Positions 33,085-41,196 of a stretch of 64,000 bases of DNA are shown piece by piece. Origin of the DNA: AC-38 sp033856025. Lineage in GTDB: Bacteria; Actinomycetota; Thermoleophilia; Solirubrobacterales; Solirubrobacteraceae. The DNA lies in NCBI GenBank assembly GCA_033856025.1, contig JAWVFQ010000035.1:13478-77477 (forward strand), in the 5' to 3' direction. A model generated the notes under the pieces. That model did no database searches. It was not told the origin of the DNA and was given only the letters and a program-made list of their open reading frames with translations. A program made the position numbers and the translations under genes. Every line of letters starts with the position of its first letter. The stretch's first letter is position 1.

Positions 33085-34319
33085 CAGGTCGTGTATTCGG
33101 CGTTGATCTCGATGTACCGGTGCGAGAGGTCGGAGAAGAAGACCTCGGTCTCGGCGCCCTCGCCGGGCAGGCCGACCAGGTACTCGACCTCCTCGCGCTG
33201 GACGGCGTCCGTCAGCGCGGGCGCGTCGTGGGGCACCGCGGCGCCGCCGGAGCAGACCGGCACGCCCTCGATGTGGATGTCCAGCGGCAGCGGAGCGGTG
33301 CCGGGGAGCGCCATCCCCACCGCCTGGGCGATGCGTCCCCAGTTGGGGTCGCCGCCGTGCAGCGCGGTCTTGACCAGCGGGGAGTTGGCCACGGCGCGGG
33401 CGGCGTGCTCCACGTGGAGGTCGTGGCCGCCCTCGACCACGACGCGGCCGATGCGGGCGGCGCCCTCGCCGTCGCGGACCACGAGGAGGGCGAGCTGGCG
33501 CACGAGAGCGTCGAGGGCCTCGCCGAACGCGAGCTCGTCGGGCGACTCCGGCTCGACGTCGACCCCGGAGGCGCCGGACGCCTGGAGGACCACGGTGTCG
33601 TTGGTCGAGAGCTGGCCGTCCACCGAGATGCGCTCGAAGGAGCGCTTGGTCGTGACGTTGAGCAGCAGGTTGGCGGTCTCGGGTCCCAGACGAGCGTCGG
33701 TCTGCACGAAGCACAGCAGCGTGGCGAACCCGGGCGAGATCATCCCGGCGCCCTTGGCCTGGGCGGCCAGGCGCACGGTGCCGCCGGGGAGCTCGACCTC
33801 CAGGCTGGCGCGCTTGGGGAAGGCGTCGGTGGTGCGGATGGACTCGGCGAACGCGGCGTCGCCGTCGGGCGCCAGCTCGCGGGCGGCGGCGGCCAGGCCG
33901 GACATGATCCGGTCGACGGGAAGCGGCACGCCGATGACGCCGGTGGACGCGACCGCGACCCGGTCCTCGCGCACCCGGGCGCCCATCGCGCCGGCGCCCT
34001 GCATCTTCGCCGCGGCGTCCAGGCCCGGGCGGCCGGTGGCGGCGTTGGCGTTGCCCGAGTTCACGGCCACCGCGCGCAGTGCCGAGAGGTCGCAGCGCTC
34101 CTGGCACACGAGCACCGGCGCGGCCAGGACGCCCGAGCGCGTGAACCGCGCCGCGCTCGTGGTATCCGGCGCGTCGGAGACCAGCAGCCCCACGTCCGGC
34201 GCGCCGCTCTCCTTGATCCCCGCGGCGACCCCGGCCGCCCGGAACCCCGCGGGCAGACCGCCGGGAAGTTCCCGAACGTGGTCCGGCCGCTGCACCCAGC
34301 GCGACTGGAAGAGGCTCAC
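33084..34319 (-). CDS. argJ: Glutamate N-acetyltransferase (ornithine acetyltransferase)
   Basis: ArgJ (411 residues) recycles the acetyl group from acetylornithine to glutamate and in bifunctional forms also uses acetyl-CoA. The precursor is cleaved before a threonine, here Ala199-Thr200 in SPGFATLLCFVQ. Other family marks are AVAVNSGNANAATG, the STGVIGVPLPVDRI loop, and MSLFQSRWVQRPDH at the N-terminus. The acetyl-recycling pathway means no argE is needed. It overlaps argC by four bases and argB by one. Confidence 0.96.
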   Translation of the reverse strand: MSLFQSRWVQRPDHVRELPGGLPAGFRAAGVAAGIKESGAPDVGLLVSDAPDTTSAARFTRSGVLAAPVLVCQERCDLSALRAVAVNSGNANAATGRPGLDAAAKMQGAGAMGARVREDRVAVASTGVIGVPLPVDRIMSGLAAAARELAPDGDAAFAESIRTTDAFPKRASLEVELPGGTVRLAAQAKGAGMISPGFATLLCFVQTDARLGPETANLLLNVTTKRSFERISVDGQLSTNDTVVLQASGASGVDVEPESPDELAFGEALDALVRQLALLVVRDGEGAARIGRVVVEGGHDLHVEHAARAVANSPLVKTALHGGDPNWGRIAQAVGMALPGTAPLPLDIHIEGVPVCSGGAAVPHDAPALTDAVQREEVEYLVGLPGEGAETEVFFSDLSHRYIEINAEYTT

Positions 34320-35311
34320 GAGATCCCCTCGCCCTCATCGCGTCCGAACATGAGGTTGAGGTTCTGGACGGCCTGGGAGGCGGCGCCCTTCCACAGGTTG
34401 TCGATCGCGGCGAAGACGATCAGCTTGCCGGTGCGCTCGTCGGCGTGGACGGAGATGCGGCAGATGTTGGTGTCGCGCACGTCGCGCACTCCCGGCGGCC
34501 GGTCGGTGAGCTCGACGAAGCGCTCGCCGCCGTAGGCGTCGGCGTACAGCTCGCCCAGCTCCCGCGCGCCGACCTCGCGCTTGGGGGTGACGTAGCAGGA
34601 GACGAGCTCGCCCTGGTCGAGCGGGACGAGGTGCGGCGTGAACGTCGCGGCGACGGGCGCGCCGAGGCCGGCCAGCTCCTGGTCGATCTCCGGGGAGTGG
34701 CGGTGGCCGCCCACGCCGTAGGGGTTGACGTTCTCGTCGGCGGACACGAAGTGGGTCGTCTCGTTGGCGGCGCGGCCGGCGCCCGAGACGCCGGACTTCG
34801 CGTCGACGACTACGTCGGCGATCGCCCCCGCCCGGGCCAGCGGCGCCAGGGCGAGCAGCGTCGCCGTCGGGTAGCAGCCGGGGTTGGCGACGAGGCTTGC
34901 GTCGGCCACGGCCTCGCGGTTGAGCTCGGTGAGGCCGTACACGGCGCCGTCCAGGTGACCGGGCGCGCCGTGCTCGCCGTACCACTGCCGGTACACGTCG
35001 AGGTCGCGCAGGCGGAAGTCCGCGGAGAGGTCGACGGTCTTGACCCCCCGGTCCACGAGCTCCGCCACCACGGGCGCCGAGGCGCCGTGCGGGTAGGCGA
35101 CGATCGCCGCCTCCACGTTCGCATGGCGGTCGAGGTCGAGCTCCTCGAGCTCCAGCGGGACCCGGTGACGCGGGTAGAGGTCGTCCAGCCGCCGCCCCGC
35201 GTCCGTCCGCGCGGTGACGTGGCCGAGGTCGAAGAAGGGATGGCGCCAGAGCAGGCTCGCGGCCAGCGCGCCGCCGTAGCCCGAGGCCCCGATGACGACG
35301 GCTTCAGGCAC
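34316..35311 (-). CDS. argC: N-acetyl-gamma-glutamyl-phosphate reductase
   Basis: ArgC (331 residues) reduces acetylglutamyl phosphate with NADPH. The N-terminal Rossmann fingerprint is VVIGASGYGGALAASLL, the catalytic cysteine lies in SLVANPGCYPTAT, and DAKSGVSGAGR and GVGGHRHSPEIDQ are the usual later motifs. The GTG at 35311 lies inside the pheT end with an eight-base overlap and fits the family N-terminus (VPEAVVIGASGYGG), so it is coupled to pheT. It opens the arginine part of the operon. Confidence 0.95.
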   Translation of the reverse strand: MPEAVVIGASGYGGALAASLLWRHPFFDLGHVTARTDAGRRLDDLYPRHRVPLELEELDLDRHANVEAAIVAYPHGASAPVVAELVDRGVKTVDLSADFRLRDLDVYRQWYGEHGAPGHLDGAVYGLTELNREAVADASLVANPGCYPTATLLALAPLARAGAIADVVVDAKSGVSGAGRAANETTHFVSADENVNPYGVGGHRHSPEIDQELAGLGAPVAATFTPHLVPLDQGELVSCYVTPKREVGARELGELYADAYGGERFVELTDRPPGVRDVRDTNICRISVHADERTGKLIVFAAIDNLWKGAASQAVQNLNLMFGRDEGEGIS

Positions 35312-37829
35312 GCAGCTCGCCGCCCAGCTCGTCGGCGAGGGCCTTGGCGATGGCCTCGCGGCGCTCGGCGACCTCCTCGTCGGTGAGGGTCCGGTCGGGG
35401 GCCTGGAAGTCGAGGGCGAGGGCGAGCGAGACGCTCCCCTCCCCCACCTGCTCGCCCCGGTACACGTCGAACACGCGCACGGCCCGCAGCAGGTCGCCGC
35501 CCGCCGCGCGCACCACGTCGAGCGCGTCGGCCGCGGCGACCGCCTCGGGCAGGACGACCGCGATGTCCTGGCGGACGGCGGGGAAGCTGGTGAGGTCGGC
35601 GTAGCCGCGCGCGCGCGCGGCCGCCAGCGCGACCAGCCGGTCGAGGTCGATCTCGAAGGCCGCGACGCGCTCCAGGTCCCACTCGGCGGCCACGAGCGGA
35701 TGGACCTCGCCCAGCCACCCCGCGGGCTCGCCGTCCAGATGGACGGAGGCCGACCGGCCGGGATGCAGGAACGGCTCGCGCGCCGCCTCCACCGACCACG
35801 GAACCCGCAGCCAGTCCAGCAGCGCCGCCAGCACTCCCTTGGCGGCGAAGAAGTCGGCCCGCCGCGGCTCGGGGGAGCGCCACGACGCCGGCGCCAGCGC
35901 CCCGGTGAGCAGGACCGCGACATGGCGGCGCTCGTCGGGAAGGTCCCCCGCCCCCGGCTTGTCGGCGGCCGTCCCACCCGCGGCGGCCGGCACCGCGTCG
36001 CCCACCGGCAGGTACACGGCGCCCGTCTCGAACAGGCGCAGGTCGGGGACGTCCCGGGCGGCGTTGTGCGCGGCGGCCTCCAGCAGGCTGCCGAGGAGGG
36101 TCGTGCGCAGCACGGACTGCTCCTCGGACAGGGGGTTGCGCAGCCGGACCGGCCGGGCGCGGCGATCGTCGGAGGGCAGCCGCAGCCGCTCGCCCACCGA
36201 CGGCCCCTGGAAGCTCCACCCCTGGACCTCGAGCAGGCCCTGTGCGACCAGCGCGTCCTCCACCCGCCGCCGGGCGCCCTGCTCGGCGGTGAGCGCCGCG
36301 CCGCGGTCCGAGCGCGCCGGGAGCGTCGCGGGCAGGCGATCCACGCCGTCGATCCGCGCCACCTCCTCGATCAGGTCCACCTCGCGCTCCACGTCCCCGC
36401 GGCGCCAGTGCGGGACGGTGACGGACAGGTCGACGCCCACCTCCGACGGCAACCCCGCCGCCAGCTCGGCGTCGGCCGCGACCGACCCCGGCGAGGCGGC
36501 GTCGGGGTCGACGGCCACAACGAACCCGAGGGAGTGCAGGATCTCCTGGCTGCGCTCGCCGGGGATCGGCTTGCCGAGCAGCGAGCCCACGCGCGACTCG
36601 CGCAGCTCCAGCACCTCGGGGTCGGGACCGGGGCCGCCGACGTCGATCGTCCCGCCCGATAGCCGCGCGCCGCACAGCTCGATCAGCAGCGCCGAGGCCA
36701 CGGCCTGGGCCTCCAGCGTCTGCTCCGGCTGGAGCTGCTTCTCGAACCGGGCGCTCGCCTCGCTGCGCAGGCCCAGGCGCAACGACGTGCGCTGGATGTT
36801 CGGGCCCACCCACGTCGCCGCCTCCAGCAGCACCCGGGTCGTGCCGTCGGACACCTCCGAGCGCGCGCCGCCCATCACCCCGGCGATCGACGTCGGGCCC
36901 TCGGCGTCCTCGATCACCACGACGTCGGGATCCAGCCGGCGCACCTCGCCGTCGAGCGTCTCGACCTCCTCGCCCTCGGCCGCCCGGCGCACCGTCAGCC
37001 GCCCGCCGGCCACGCGGTCCGTGTCGAAGGCGTGCAGCGGCTGGCCGGTCAGGAGCATCACGTAGTTCGTCACGTCGACGACGTTGTTGATCGGCCGCAT
37101 CCCCGCCGCCATCAGCCGCGCCTTCAGCCACAGCGGAGAGGGCGCGATCGTCACGTCCTCGAACAGCCGCGCGGTGAAGCGCGGGCACAGCTCGGGCGCC
37201 GCGACCTCCACGCCCACGCCGGGCACGTCGCCCGAGGATCCCGGGTCGGACGTCCACGGCGGCTGGGCCAGGGCGGCGCCCGTCGCGGCGTGCACCTCGC
37301 GCGCCACCCCGTAGACGCCAAGGCAGTCCGGCCGGTTCGGGGTGATCTCGAGCTCCAGGACCTCCGTGGCGATCGGCAGCACCTCGGTCAGCGGCGTCCC
37401 CGGCGCGGCCCCGTCGTCGAGGACGATGATCCCCGAGTGGTCGGTGCCGATCCCCAGCTCGTCCTCGGCCAGGATCATCCCCTCGGACACGACGCCGCGC
37501 AGCTTGGCCGCCCGCAGCTCGGTCCCGTCGGGCATGACCGCGCCCGGCCGGGCCACGGCCACGGTCTGGCCCGCGGCCACGTTGGGCGCGCCGCACACGA
37601 TCGTGGCCTCGCCGCCGCCGAAGTCCACGCGGCACACGCTCAGCCGGTCGGCGTCGGGATGGCGCTCGGACTCCACCACCCGCCCGACCACGAACGACTC
37701 GGGACCGCCCACGCCGTGGTGCTCGATCCGCTCGACCTTCGTCCCGGTCATGTCCAGGCGCTCGGCCAGCTCCGCCGCGGACAGCTCCGGGCGGACGTAC
37801 TCGTGCAGCCATTCCAGGGGCGCGCGCAT
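35304..37829 (-). CDS. pheT: Phenylalanyl-tRNA synthetase beta subunit
   Basis: PheT (841 residues) is the large subunit of the heterotetrameric synthetase. Order: N-terminal tRNA-binding/OB domain (ESERHPDADRLSVCRVDFGGG, IVCGAPNVAAGQ), B3/B4 editing region, DNA-binding-like B5 (LRLGLRSEASARFEKQL region), the catalytic-like B6/B7, and the C-terminal ferredoxin-fold anticodon domain (TSFPAVRQDIAVVLPE). A Pro/Gly/Ala insertion (AAAGGTAADKPGAGDLPDE) sits in the C-terminal third. ATG at 37829 overlaps the pheS stop by one base (TGATG). Confidence 0.97.
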   Translation of the reverse strand: MRAPLEWLHEYVRPELSAAELAERLDMTGTKVERIEHHGVGGPESFVVGRVVESERHPDADRLSVCRVDFGGGEATIVCGAPNVAAGQTVAVARPGAVMPDGTELRAAKLRGVVSEGMILAEDELGIGTDHSGIIVLDDGAAPGTPLTEVLPIATEVLELEITPNRPDCLGVYGVAREVHAATGAALAQPPWTSDPGSSGDVPGVGVEVAAPELCPRFTARLFEDVTIAPSPLWLKARLMAAGMRPINNVVDVTNYVMLLTGQPLHAFDTDRVAGGRLTVRRAAEGEEVETLDGEVRRLDPDVVVIEDAEGPTSIAGVMGGARSEVSDGTTRVLLEAATWVGPNIQRTSLRLGLRSEASARFEKQLQPEQTLEAQAVASALLIELCGARLSGGTIDVGGPGPDPEVLELRESRVGSLLGKPIPGERSQEILHSLGFVVAVDPDAASPGSVAADAELAAGLPSEVGVDLSVTVPHWRRGDVEREVDLIEEVARIDGVDRLPATLPARSDRGAALTAEQGARRRVEDALVAQGLLEVQGWSFQGPSVGERLRLPSDDRRARPVRLRNPLSEEQSVLRTTLLGSLLEAAAHNAARDVPDLRLFETGAVYLPVGDAVPAAAGGTAADKPGAGDLPDERRHVAVLLTGALAPASWRSPEPRRADFFAAKGVLAALLDWLRVPWSVEAAREPFLHPGRSASVHLDGEPAGWLGEVHPLVAAEWDLERVAAFEIDLDRLVALAAARARGYADLTSFPAVRQDIAVVLPEAVAAADALDVVRAAGGDLLRAVRVFDVYRGEQVGEGSVSLALALDFQAPDRTLTDEEVAERREAIAKALADELGGELRA

Positions 37830-38881
37830 CAGCCGAACTGCCCCGTGAAGCGCACGTCGTTGTCGTAGAACAGGCGCAGGTCCGGCACCTCGTGCTTGAG
37901 CATCGCGATGCGCTCGACGCCCATCCCGAAGGCGAAGCCCTGGATGCGCTCGGGGTCGTAGCCCCGCTCGCGCACGAACCCGAACACGTTCGGGTCCACC
38001 ATCCCGGCGCCGAGGATCTCGATCCAGCGCTCGCCCTTGCACAGGCCGCAGCGCGAGCCGTCGTCCAGCGTCCCGGTCCCGCGGCAGGCGAAGCAGGACA
38101 CGTCGACCTCGACGCTGGGCTCGGTGAAGGGGAAGAAGTGCGGGCGCAGCCTGGTCTCGCGCTCCTCGCCGAACACCGCGCGGGCGAAGGCGAGCAGCGT
38201 CCCGTTGAGGTCGGCCAGGGTGATGTCCTCGTCGACGGCCAGCCCCTCCACCTGGTGGAACTGCGGGGTGTGGGTGGCGTCGGAGTCCGGCCGGTACACC
38301 CGCCCGGGCACGACGATGTAGAGCGGCGGCGGCGCGAGCTCCATGGCGCGGATCTGCATCGGCGACGTGTGCGTGCGCAGCAGGACGTCGTCGTTGACGT
38401 AGAACGTGTCGGTCCACGCGCGCGCGGGATGTCCGGGAGCGTGGTTGAGCGCGTCGAAGTTGTAGTGGACGAGGTCGACCTCGGGGCCCTCGGCCACGTC
38501 GAACCCCAGACCCAGGAACACGTCCTCGATCTCCCGCCGCGTCTGCGTGATCAGGTGCAGCCGCCCCAGCTCGCGCACCGGGTCGCCGGGGAGCGTCACG
38601 TCGACGCGGTCCTCGAGCAGCCGGGCCTCCAGCTCCTCGCGCTGGAGCTCCGCGAGGCGGTCGGCGATGAGCGCCTCCAGCGTCCCGCGGCTCTCGTTCA
38701 GGGCCTTGCCGGCCGGGCCCCGCTCCTCGGCCGGCAGCTCTGAGACACCGCGCAGCAGCTGCGGGAGCTCGGCCTTGCGCCCGAGATACCGGACGCGGAG
38801 CTCCTCCACCGCCGCGCTGGAGGCGGCGGCGGCGATCTCCGGAGAGGCCTGGTCGAGTATCTCGCGGGCGCGGTCGAGCAT
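37829..38881 (-). CDS. pheS: Phenylalanyl-tRNA synthetase alpha subunit
   Basis: PheS (350 residues) is the catalytic class II subunit. The N-terminal coiled coil (about 1-90) binds tRNA; motif 1 region GFDVAEGPEVD, motif 2 YRPDSDATHTPQFHQVEGL and motif 3 GFAFGMGVERIAMLKH are intact. An insertion in the catalytic domain carries CFACRGTG and CGLCKGE, a four-cysteine zinc-type knuckle found in some PheS proteins. ATG at 38881 overlaps the rRNA methyltransferase stop by one base (TGATG). Confidence 0.97.
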   Translation of the reverse strand: MLDRAREILDQASPEIAAAASSAAVEELRVRYLGRKAELPQLLRGVSELPAEERGPAGKALNESRGTLEALIADRLAELQREELEARLLEDRVDVTLPGDPVRELGRLHLITQTRREIEDVFLGLGFDVAEGPEVDLVHYNFDALNHAPGHPARAWTDTFYVNDDVLLRTHTSPMQIRAMELAPPPLYIVVPGRVYRPDSDATHTPQFHQVEGLAVDEDITLADLNGTLLAFARAVFGEERETRLRPHFFPFTEPSVEVDVSCFACRGTGTLDDGSRCGLCKGERWIEILGAGMVDPNVFGFVRERGYDPERIQGFAFGMGVERIAMLKHEVPDLRLFYDNDVRFTGQFG

Positions 38882-39558
38882 CAGCGGCCGATCCTAGTCA
38901 GCTCGTGGAGGGCCACCGTCGCGGCCATGGCGGCGTTGAGGGATTCCGACGCGATGGGGATGTGCGCGACCCGGTCGCAGGCCGCGACGATGTCCTCGGG
39001 CAGGCCCTCGCGCTCGGCGCCCACGACGAGGGAGACGTCGCCGGACGCCGGACCGCGCAGCGGCTCTCCGCCGCGCGCCACCAGCGCCACGGTCTCGCCC
39101 GGGAGCTCGGCCACGTCCTGGACCCGGGCGACCGGCACCCCGAAGACCGCGCCCATGGACGCCCGCACGGCCTTGGGCCCGAAGGGATCGGCCGTCCCCG
39201 GCCCCAGCGCGGCCGACGAGGCGCCGAAGGCGACCGCGCCGCGCAGCACCGTCCCCACGTTCCCCGGGTCGCGCACGCCCCACAGGGCCACGCACAGCGG
39301 CCCGGACGGCGCCGCCCAGCGCTGCTCGTAGATGCCCACCGCCCGGGTCCCCGAGGCCAGGGACGACACCCCGGCCAGCGCCTCGGGCGTGACGTCGACA
39401 CCCGCCACCAGCCGCGACAGCGCGGGCCAGCCCGCGGCGTCGGCCGCGTCCAGCAGGTCCTCGCCCTCCACCACGAAGCGCCCGTCGCGCGCGCGGGCCT
39501 CACGCCGGGCCAGGCGGCGGATCTCCTTGAGCTGGGGGTTGTGGGTCGATGTGATCAC
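38881..39558 (-). CDS. SpoU/TrmH-family rRNA 2'-O-methyltransferase
   Basis: A SPOUT (TrmH-type) RNA methyltransferase. An N-terminal substrate-binding part (VVEGEDLLDAADAAGWPALS) precedes the trefoil-knot domain with VRDPGNVGTVLRGAVAFGAS, LVVGAEREGLPEDI and the final IPIASESLNAAMAATVALHEL, the conserved motifs 1-3. It probably methylates a ribose in 23S rRNA, as similar genes next to pheST do, but the exact site is unknown. The GTG at 39558 is chosen; TTG codons at 39564 and 39567 lie in the T tract of the terminator just upstream. It is coupled to pheS. Confidence 0.88.
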   Translation of the reverse strand: MITSTHNPQLKEIRRLARREARARDGRFVVEGEDLLDAADAAGWPALSRLVAGVDVTPEALAGVSSLASGTRAVGIYEQRWAAPSGPLCVALWGVRDPGNVGTVLRGAVAFGASSAALGPGTADPFGPKAVRASMGAVFGVPVARVQDVAELPGETVALVARGGEPLRGPASGDVSLVVGAEREGLPEDIVAACDRVAHIPIASESLNAAMAATVALHELTRIGR

Positions 39559-39565
39559 TGGCAAC

Positions 39566-39598
39566 AAAAAGGGCGCCGGTCCTGGAGGAGCGGCGCCC
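39566..39598 (-). terminator. Intrinsic terminator after rplT
   Basis: On the minus strand an 8-bp perfect stem GGGCGCCG (39598-39591) / CGGCGCCC (39578-39571) with a 12-base loop is followed directly by TTTTT (39570-39566). It begins 27 bases past the rplT stop. The next gene starts within or right after the T tract, so termination here would decide how much pheST-arg mRNA comes from the ribosomal-protein promoter. Confidence 0.88.
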
Positions 39599-39624
39599 GG
39601 GCGATTGGTGGTGTCGGTCTGCGG

Positions 39625-39984
39625 TCAGCTCGCCGACGCCTCGCGGGCGCGCTGCGCGAATCGGCGGAAGGCGTCGGCGTCGCGGACCGCGAGGTCCGCG
39701 AGCATCTTGCGGTCCAGCTCCACGCCGGCCAGCTTGAGGCCGTGCATGAGCTGGGAGTAGGACATGCCCTCCTGGCGCGCGGCGGCGTTGATGCGCGTGA
39801 TCCACAGCCGCCGGAAGTCGCGCTTGCGGTTGCGCCGGTCCCGGTAGGCGTAGGAGTCCGCCTTGAGCAGCGCCTCCTTGGCCCGCTTGTAGGACGTGTG
39901 CGCCTCGCCGCGGAAGCCCTTGGTCCGCGCCAGCGTGGCCCGGCGCTTCTTGCGCGCGTGTACCGAGCGCTTGACACGGGTCAT
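39625..39984 (-). CDS. rplT: 50S ribosomal protein L20
   Basis: L20 (119 residues), an early 50S assembly protein that binds 23S rRNA domain II. It begins MTRVKRSVHARKKRRATL, the standard basic tail, and contains LWITRINAAARQEGMSYSQLMHGL and the C-terminal globular domain. In other bacteria L20 also represses this operon by binding its own mRNA. ATG at 39984 overlaps the rpmI stop by four bases. The intrinsic terminator follows. Confidence 0.98.
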   Translation of the reverse strand: MTRVKRSVHARKKRRATLARTKGFRGEAHTSYKRAKEALLKADSYAYRDRRNRKRDFRRLWITRINAAARQEGMSYSQLMHGLKLAGVELDRKMLADLAVRDADAFRRFAQRAREASAS

Positions 39985-40184
39985 CGGCCGGCGCCCCCCA
40001 GCAGCTTGCGGACCCGTTGGCGGTCGGACTTCGCGACCACGACGGGGTCGTCCAGATGGCGCTTCTTCTTGGGCGACTTCTTCTCCAGGATGTGGCTGGA
40101 GAAGGCGTGACGGGCCCGGAGCTTGCCCGTCGCCGTCTTGCGAAAGCGCTTCTTCGCGCCCGAATGAGTCTTCATCTTGGGCAT
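39981..40184 (-). CDS. rpmI: 50S ribosomal protein L35
   Basis: L35 (67 residues), a small basic 50S protein. The start MPKMKTHSGAKKRFRKTATG is the family signature and the end runs into rplT by a four-base overlap. The 269-base gap to infC is unusually long for this operon and contains a plus-strand gene. Confidence 0.97.
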   Translation of the reverse strand: MPKMKTHSGAKKRFRKTATGKLRARHAFSSHILEKKSPKKKRHLDDPVVVAKSDRQRVRKLLGGAGR

Positions 40185-40268
40185 GAGAACGGGAGAGTAA
40201 AGCAGACGAGGTTCCACAAAAGCTGTGCGTGCAGGGATTCCAGGGACTTCGCGGCGCAAGGTGCCGAC

Positions 40269-40457
40269 ATGGCCATCCTCGCTCCTCCGACGACAGACAC
40301 CCTCGAGGCCCACATCGCGCGGCTGCGCGACGACGTGTTCGCGCTCGTGGACCAGGCGCGCTCCGCGGTGCCCTACGAGTGCACGGCGCTGCACGTGAGC
40401 CTCCAGGCCGCGTCCAACGAGCTCGGCAAGGCCGAGCGGGCCCTGCGCGAGGCCTAG
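40269..40457 (+). CDS. Small helical protein antisense in the infC-rpmI gap
   Basis: A 62-residue frame starting ATG at 40269 with AAGG eight bases upstream, and ending TAG four bases inside the 3' end of infC. The product (HIARLRDDVFALVDQARSAV, then SLQAASNELGKAERALREA) is an amphipathic helical pair, soluble and slightly acidic, with codon third positions almost all G/C. That strand-specific bias is what supports it; no family is recognised. Running against infC-rpmI, its transcription would oppose the ribosomal operon mRNA. Confidence 0.6.
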   Translation: MAILAPPTTDTLEAHIARLRDDVFALVDQARSAVPYECTALHVSLQAASNELGKAERALREA

Positions 40458-41116
40458 GCCTCGGGGGCGGGCGCCTCGGCGGGCGCGGCCTCGGCCTCGG
40501 CCGGCGCGGCCGCCTCCGCGGGCGCCGGCGCCTCGGCGCCGTTCTCTCCCTCGTCCTCCGACTTCTCGGCCGCCCGGGTCGGGCCGAGCATCATCGTCAT
40601 GTTGCGCCCGTCCTGAAGGGGGCGCTGCTCGACCACGGCCAGCCCCTCGAGCTCCTCGGCCAGGCGCTCCAGGATCATCTGCCCGCGCTCCGGGTGGGCC
40701 ATCTCGCGTCCGCGGAACATGATCGTGATCTTGACCTTGCTCTGATCGCGCAGGAAGCGCATGACGTGACCCTTCTTCGTGTCGTAGTCGTGCTGGGCGA
40801 TCTTGGGCCGGAACTTGATCTCGCGGACCGTGATGTTCTGCTGATGCTTGCGGGCGGCCTTCTGCTTCTGCTCGAGCTCGTACTTGTACTTGGAGTAGTC
40901 GAGCACGCGGCAGACGGGCGGTTTGGCCTCGGACGCCACCTCGACGAGGTCGAGGTCGCGCTCCTGGGCGTAGGCCAGCGCCTCGGGCGTCTTGACCACG
41001 CCGATCTGGTTGCCGTCGTCGCCGATCAGGCGAACCTCGGGCACGCGGATGCGCTCGTTGATCCGGGTGCTGTCCCGCTCGGGCGGGCGCCGGTCGAACC
41101 TGCGGGGAACCGGCAC
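40454..41116 (-). CDS. infC: Translation initiation factor IF-3
   Basis: IF-3 (220 residues) keeps 30S and 50S apart and proofreads start-codon choice. N-domain: STRINERIRVPEVRLIGDDG; C-domain: KEIKFRP-type core TVREIKFRPKIAQHDYDTKK and VKITIMFRGREM. The last ~45 residues are an Ala/Glu/Pro-rich extension (EAAAPAEAEAAPAEAPAPEA) beyond the normal end. The GTG at 41116 is the only standard start codon before an in-frame stop at 41165-41167, so an AUU-type start as in E. coli is not required. It follows thrS by 80 bases. Confidence 0.97.
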   Translation of the reverse strand: MPVPRRFDRRPPERDSTRINERIRVPEVRLIGDDGNQIGVVKTPEALAYAQERDLDLVEVASEAKPPVCRVLDYSKYKYELEQKQKAARKHQQNITVREIKFRPKIAQHDYDTKKGHVMRFLRDQSKVKITIMFRGREMAHPERGQMILERLAEELEGLAVVEQRPLQDGRNMTMMLGPTRAAEKSEDEGENGAEAPAPAEAAAPAEAEAAPAEAPAPEA

Positions 41117-41196
41117 TAGGTGGTGTGGTCCTGCGTCAAGCGGACCGTGTGAGCTTCTGGCGAATCAACGCGGGCGAGTATAGCCGCATATCCACG

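Noticed and set aside
34810..37812. 1000-codon minus-strand frame overlapping pheT and argC
   Set aside because: It is a shifted frame of pheT/argC with Arg/Gly-rich noise; pheT motifs lie in the other frame.
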